From Lagopus muta (Eukaryota > Chordata > Aves > Galliformes > Phasianidae): 64,000 nt of DNA. Of the stretch, positions 58,601 through 64,000 are shown in pieces (within the stretch, counting starts at the first letter, position 1; each line of letters starts with the position of its first letter). Below the pieces are notes generated by a model. That model saw only the letters and a list, made by a program, of their open reading frames with translations. It was not told the origin of the DNA and did not search any database. The stretch is taken from assembly GCF_023343835.1 (NCBI RefSeq), contig NC_064442.1, forward strand, positions 15,114,501-15,178,500. Reading direction: 5' to 3'. A program made the translations under genes and the position numbers.

Positions 58601-60439
58601 GCACAGTGATCCTGAGCACTACTTCAGCCAGGCCGTGGCTCCTTGCAGTCAGGACTGAAGCACTGGGGTGAAACATCTTCAAAAACCATCATCAACGCCT
58701 TTGTCTCCTAGAGCAAAGCTGAGACAGCTTTTGCATTACACCTACTTGGTGGGAAACAGTTACAAGAAAAAATGGCAAACAGTTTTGAGAATTAAATCAT
58801 CGGTTCCACCCAGGAATTACAACAAACATCTACAGACACCGAATTAATTTATTTTATTTTGAGCAAAACTCTCTGTGTAAACGTGCCTGTCCTGGGGAAA
58901 AGAAAGGGCTGTCCAGCTTTCACCAGCCCTGCACTTTGCAAGAAGGTATCAACTTCCCTTCGGGTTGCCTTGAAAAGGCCTTGTCTCCCTGATTTACACA
59001 GGTATGGCGTGAATGGCTCAGCGGCTGAGGCCTGCTCAGCCAAACACCCATGTGTGCATGAAATTAGAATGTCAACATTTGATTCATGCTGCCAGGCTGT
59101 GACTGTGAAACAAATTATGTCAGTGGGTGGCAATTGCAATATTAGTCTAAGCAGATAACATTTAGCTAAAAGGAGGGGCTCAGTTCGCACTCTTCTCCTT
59201 ACCATTTTAATATGTCAACATCATTAGAATTAGAAGGCCAGGAATTTTGTGAGAATGGAAAAAATACAGAGGCAAGCAAAGATATTAGAGGTTGAGAGCA
59301 AGTTTACGATAAAGCATAAGGTAGCACAACCCAAATAAAGGTTCAGCAAATTCCTTGCAGCTCCCCACTGCACACCTTCACTACACACAGTTCAGATTTA
59401 TCAACAATCTCCTGCCCTATTCCATGATTTTAAAATAGCAAAGATCGATCGCCATGGAATGTAAGTGACAAACAGCACGTGACAAACCTACGGCATGCTG
59501 AAAGCTGCATCTTCAGGGCAGAAGTGCCATTTACTAATTAATTTTTTACAAATAAAGCCTTGGAAATGTTCAGCTTGAGCTACCAAACTTTAAAATGCAT
59601 GGAAACAAGATCATAATCCAGCTTCTCAATTAAAAAGAAATAAAATTAACTTTTAGAAGACTGAAAGAGAAACCAAGTTTTCCTAAGGTGCTCCTAGCAT
59701 TTCTGAGTTGTTTCCCAGGCAGTCAATCATTTTTGAGATGTGAAGTCAGTATTTTGTTGTACGGACTTTAAAATAAAACATACTTGAAACGAACATACGA
59801 TACTCAATGTTACCTATTTTTATTATAAAGAGTAAAGAAATAAATACACAAAACTAAATGTACTATAGAGATTTAAAAGACATAGTAAGACTGAGACATA
59901 GTATTGCTTTTTTTTCTTGCTTTCCAAATTAATTCCCAATAAGCCCTATGTACCACAAGGCAATTTTGCCACAGAATCCATCATACTTCTAGCTCCTTTT
60001 TATTTTCCCTCATTTTAACTAGCAAAATGGCAAAACATCAATTTAAAGTTTTATTTCATAGCAAACACCCACGTTGTTAAAGTTAATGCTGTGAAAAATC
60101 CAACTTGTAACAGTGAAATGTTTATAGAAGCAACCATTCATTTAGTTGTAGAACTAGGCTTCAGCTATCAGCTTCATAGTTAATGCTCAGAAAGACAGAG
60201 TTTTTAGATGATTCCACTAAAAACTAATCTATCAACTTTATTTTCCAACATATAAAAACTAGCTTTAGCTGAAAGCCATTAAGAGGGAAACAGCTTGCAT
60301 CCAACTCCTCTGCTCACCACCCTGTGCTACCCGTATTCCAGGGTCATCCCACACCAGTAAGTTTGGCTCAACCCTTCCTCCTTTCGTTTAGTCACTATCA
60401 GTGAGCACATCATCAGGTTCAGCCTTACTCTCAAGTGAA

Positions 60440-60620
60440 GGCAACCAGAATTTCATCGTCAGGTCGAACTCTAACTGCCCTACTCACTAGAAAAATGTCA
60501 TTGAAGTTAATGAGCCAAATTAATCACTGGCATAACTCCACTGACTCCACCAAGGATCAATGTGATTCAATAGGACTGCTCTGTAGACGGGGATTGGATA
60601 CACAGACATCAATGGGATCA
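60440..60620. mobile_element. Probable ancient amniote repeat (CR1/L3-like)
   Basis: GTCATTGAAGTTAATGAGCC followed by AAATTAATCACTGGCATAAC and TCCACTGACTCCACCAAGG resembles a repeat common in reptile and bird genomes with the phrase GTAACTCCACTGACTTCAGT. Heavily diverged, with boundaries not definable by eye. Confidence 0.4.
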
Positions 60621-61152
60621 AGATGGGATACATAATGAGAAATCCAGATCATTTATTCTCCAGACTTCTCGAAGACTGATCTAAATTGACTTCAGAAAAC
60701 ACACATTGTAATAAGACATGTAATGCATGTGGCCGAGCTGCCATTTCACAAGCTCAAAATACTTCAAGTCTGCTGCCAAGATATCTGCTACCAGTGACTT
60801 CCAAAGGTCTGGGACAGCTTCCGTCAAGCCACTCAAGTAGGTGATCTTTTAAAAAGTTATGTGAAAAGAGTATAAGAGTTTCAAAATATTTTGCTCCTTG
60901 GAAAACACCAAACAGAAGGCGCAGATATAACTGACTCCCTTCTTGCAACTGCACTTGTTTTACCTACTGAGACAGATGCTACAGCGTGACTCTTCCTAAT
61001 AATAATCAAAAAAACATGGGGAAAAAAAAAAATCACAGTAACAGATTGCAATTTTTCTGCTACTTCACCTACTTCAGGGTATGTGGTTTTGGAATCTTTT
61101 CAAAGAGAAGGATTTTTCATTCCAAATCTTCCAGAATTGTTCAAATAAGTAC

Positions 61153-61173
61153 AAAAAAAAAAAAAAAAAAAAA
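61153..61173 (+). repeat. Poly-A tract (21 A)
   Basis: Twenty-one A following TCAAATAAGTAC. No coding remnant is recognised upstream, so not clearly a processed pseudogene tail. Confidence 0.9.
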
Positions 61174-64000
61174 CCAGTTCAAAATTGCTTCTGCTTCTTT
61201 TTCTCTGCAACATAAACTATTAAACTCTTCCAATGAGTGTGTGTTAAAAGTTACTTCTTTGTCCAAAAACAAACTAACAAAGGAAATACCGTTTTCCATT
61301 CATTAACAAAATAATAAGAATATAAAAAGCAAAATAAAAGTAAAAATAAGTGAGGAATTTAAAATAATTTGCATATTTGAACTACTTCATACTGAGGAAA
61401 AATGCCTGGGCAGAGCACTGTATCTAATTCTAAAGGCTCAGCTATCCACCCTGTGCACAAAAATAAGCATAAACCATCAAACTTCTCAGAAGGTAATTTG
61501 GTGACACTGCCTGCATAGAGGAAAGCAGAAAAGACAGCACTAAGACCGCAGGAAAGGTTCTTTATGGTGTAGTGACAGCCTTGTAACTTCTCCATTATGA
61601 TGAGAACCACAGCATAAAGATTGCATTATCATCTGTGGTTAACTGTCAAATGCATTTTAATGCTTTATTTGGGAGAGCTAAGTAAAAAAACAAAACAGTC
61701 CTCCTCTTCTTAATCTACCCATCTTTGAGAACGTAAACGCAGCTCATACTTGTGTGTCAGCGTGGGGAGTTAACTGTATTCTTTCAGCTTCATGTAAATT
61801 CCTGAAGATCAGAGAGCTGAGTAAACAATATTTTGATGTAAACAGATTATCAACATGAGAGGAATGACCGTCTGGTCACCCGTGGGGGTTTATTCACTTA
61901 ACACTTCCACCCCATAAAGACAATTGTGTGCAATCAATGCATATAGGGCCTTTCACAGAGTTGCTAAGTGATACGTAGTGTCAACAGAAAAATGCGTGAT
62001 GTACAGAAGGGCTGCTGAACAGCCAAGAGAAAACAACACACATGGATGATATTTTAAACTTAATTCAGTGCGTTATGAAGATTGTGACAGGCACAGTGGC
62101 TGAGCAGAAAGCACTGCAAAAATTTGACTTTATAAAGTTGGATCTCCCATGTGTGTAAAGAGTTTAATTTGGTAACAAGTGAATCACAGTGCAGAACAGT
62201 AGCTGGTTCAAATAGGAAAAGCCAACCCAGCAGGGAAGCACTGAATATTCATTCATTGGAAGGCACAGCAGTCATTTTACAATCCAGGCTTCAATATATG
62301 AGCAGATCGTTTGTCTAAGATTGTATATGCATTCTCTCAGTTTCCAGAGATGAGGAAAATATCTTAGTAAAAGCCCAGAAGCTGTTTTCAACAGTTTCTT
62401 CAGAATTTCTAAAGAAAGGGAAGAAGGTTGAATGGCATCACATTGCCCCATACAGCCATGAAAACCTGTTTTGTGGGACATTCTTGAAACCAACCCAGAA
62501 AGAAACCCTTAAGAGGTTTTGTATTTATTTACTCATTCTCTCCCACCACCCACTTGATAGGTTTTATATTCAAATGCAAAATATATCTGCCTTTGTTCTA
62601 AGGATTCAATCTGATTTTGGTTTGATTTACAGAACAATCCTGAGAAATCTGATCTTTTGCCAGATTTTATTTTCTAATAGCTGTGTGCAGTACGCAGAAA
62701 ATTTACAATTCTCAAAAGCTTTTCTAAACTGCTTTCAGTACTTCAGCTTAGTGCCATGTTCAAAGCACACAGAGACAGTTCACCGTTTTGGCCAAATACA
62801 TCCTTCATTGCATCTCTGATCTATTTTCTACAAAACAAATCTTCCAAACTTGCAAAATGCTTTTCTCACAAGCTGTTAGGGAATTCTGTGTTGCTCAGGT
62901 TGCTGCCGACAATAAACAGGCAGTGTGAGGCTCCTGGGTGACTGAGTGATTCTGAGTGGATTAAACGTAGCTCAGTCAAATGCATCAAATGAGCCTCACT
63001 AAGCTCAGCCATTTCCAAAGTTTCAAAAAGCAATTTTAAAAGTTTGTTTTAAAAAGTTGTGTGTTTTTTTGTTGTTGTTGTTCTTATTTGTTTGGGTTTT
63101 TTTCCTTCTTCATAGGTGTTTAACAGTTAAAACACTTGGGGAGGACTTTAAGTGAAAAGATTCTTAGAGAAAATCATCTCCTGAATTGCTGCCTCGATTC
63201 AGTTGGATGAAACTGTTAGCAGAGTTCCTGAGCTACAGCTGACCAGCTGCCGTCCCACTCAAACACTCTCCAAATGTATTTGCAGACTTCGGCCCAGCAC
63301 GCACAGATCAGTGCAACTCTAAATATGCACAAAGTTCATCTGAATGCAATGCGGTAAGTTGAGTTCACACAAAATTATTTGATGTGTTGTTGCTAAAAGT
63401 TGCTGATATTTATACATTTCCTATTGGAATAACACCTGGCAGGTAGTAGCAAGGTGTCTTTATTCTCTAAACAGCAAAAATCAGAAATGGTCTCTGCCCT
63501 GAAGAGACTGCAAAGTAATGATGGATGCCAGGTGAGAAAAGGATGGGACAAGCAGAGGATCTGGACCCGAGTCAGTGATCTTTAAAGAAAATACAGATAA
63601 TTCCTTTAAGTGTAAGGCAGAAAAGTGCTGACAAGGAAGGAATCAACCTGTTCGAGAAAAGACGGATAATGAGGTTTGGGATCATCTCAGTAAATCAACT
63701 CATACATTGATTAGGCTGCTGGATTTCTAAATTGAAAATATAACAAGCCAATAAAGATAAACTTGGAAATCTCTCTCTGGAAAGGTAGCTGGGTACATAA
63801 TAGTTTTGAGGATGTGAAAAATGAAGTTCTTTAAGCAATCAGTTTGTAGCTGAATTTTAATTAATAGGTTGAATCTGACCTTCATAGATTATTATTTGTT
63901 CTAACCATAAACCTCAAAATGATCTAATGATTTATCAATAATAACAAAATTCAACTCTAAAGAACTGACTTTCATTTTCAGCCTTGATGAATTGACATTG

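Larger units (their letters stand above)
47226..64000. other. Gene-free stretch, right end
   Basis: Nearly 17 kb with no supported gene. The longest frames (51556-51921 minus, 58124-58597 plus) show no domain that I recognise. It contains motif-dense patches at 48540-48580 and 49890-50130, a GC-rich patch at 58100-58600, a probable ancient repeat at 60440-60620, and simple repeats (61153, GTT units near 63069). The rest is AT-rich unique-looking DNA. Confidence 0.6.

Noticed and set aside
1-64000. CRISPR arrays, bacterial operons, tRNA and rRNA genes.
   Set aside because: No regularly spaced repeats, no cloverleaf with A and B boxes, and no rRNA core sequence was seen. The sequence is clearly vertebrate.

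Overview
This window looks like avian genomic DNA, most likely from a chicken or a close relative. Three CR1 (chicken repeat 1) LINE fragments carry the bird-type 3' end, there is one bird-type endogenous-retrovirus solo LTR, and the only intact gene is a vertebrate developmental transcription factor. That gene is FOXB1, a forkhead gene whose coding part (23593-24555, + strand) is one uninterrupted reading frame of 320 codons. In known vertebrate genomes FOXB1 sits in a gene-poor interval (human 15q22, chicken chromosome 10). The sequence agrees: I find no other intact gene in 64 kb.

Layout. Positions 1-14550 are gene-free DNA holding the solo LTR (2944-3506) and two short CR1 tails (6238-6393, 7403-7630). 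From about 14560 to 29230 the base composition changes sharply: dense CpG-rich blocks alternate with short AT-rich islands full of homeodomain, POU, SOX and forkhead-like motifs. This is what a Polycomb-type CpG domain with embedded enhancers around a developmental regulator looks like. FOXB1 lies in the right part of this domain, with a probable 5'UTR exon, a 346-bp intron just before the start codon, and a long 3'UTR ending near an ATTAAA signal at 25802. From 29431 to the end is AT-rich gene-free DNA. It contains a hAT/Charlie-type DNA-transposon fossil with a recognisable transposase C-terminus (38441-39213), a rearranged CR1 with at least two internal deletions (about 45376-47225), several motif-dense non-coding stretches that may be distant enhancers, and simple repeats.

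How it fits together: one master regulator, FOXB1, with its own promoter and many candidate cis-regulatory stretches on both sides. Several of these contain the forkhead core GTAAATA, which would allow auto- or cross-regulation by forkhead proteins. The regulatory calls rest on motif content and composition only; I could not test conservation. I found no previously undescribed protein system. The least ordinary items are the hAT fossil, the junctions in the deleted CR1, the short upstream ORF ending at the FOXB1 splice donor, and several exact inverted repeats with TAAT-type cores.
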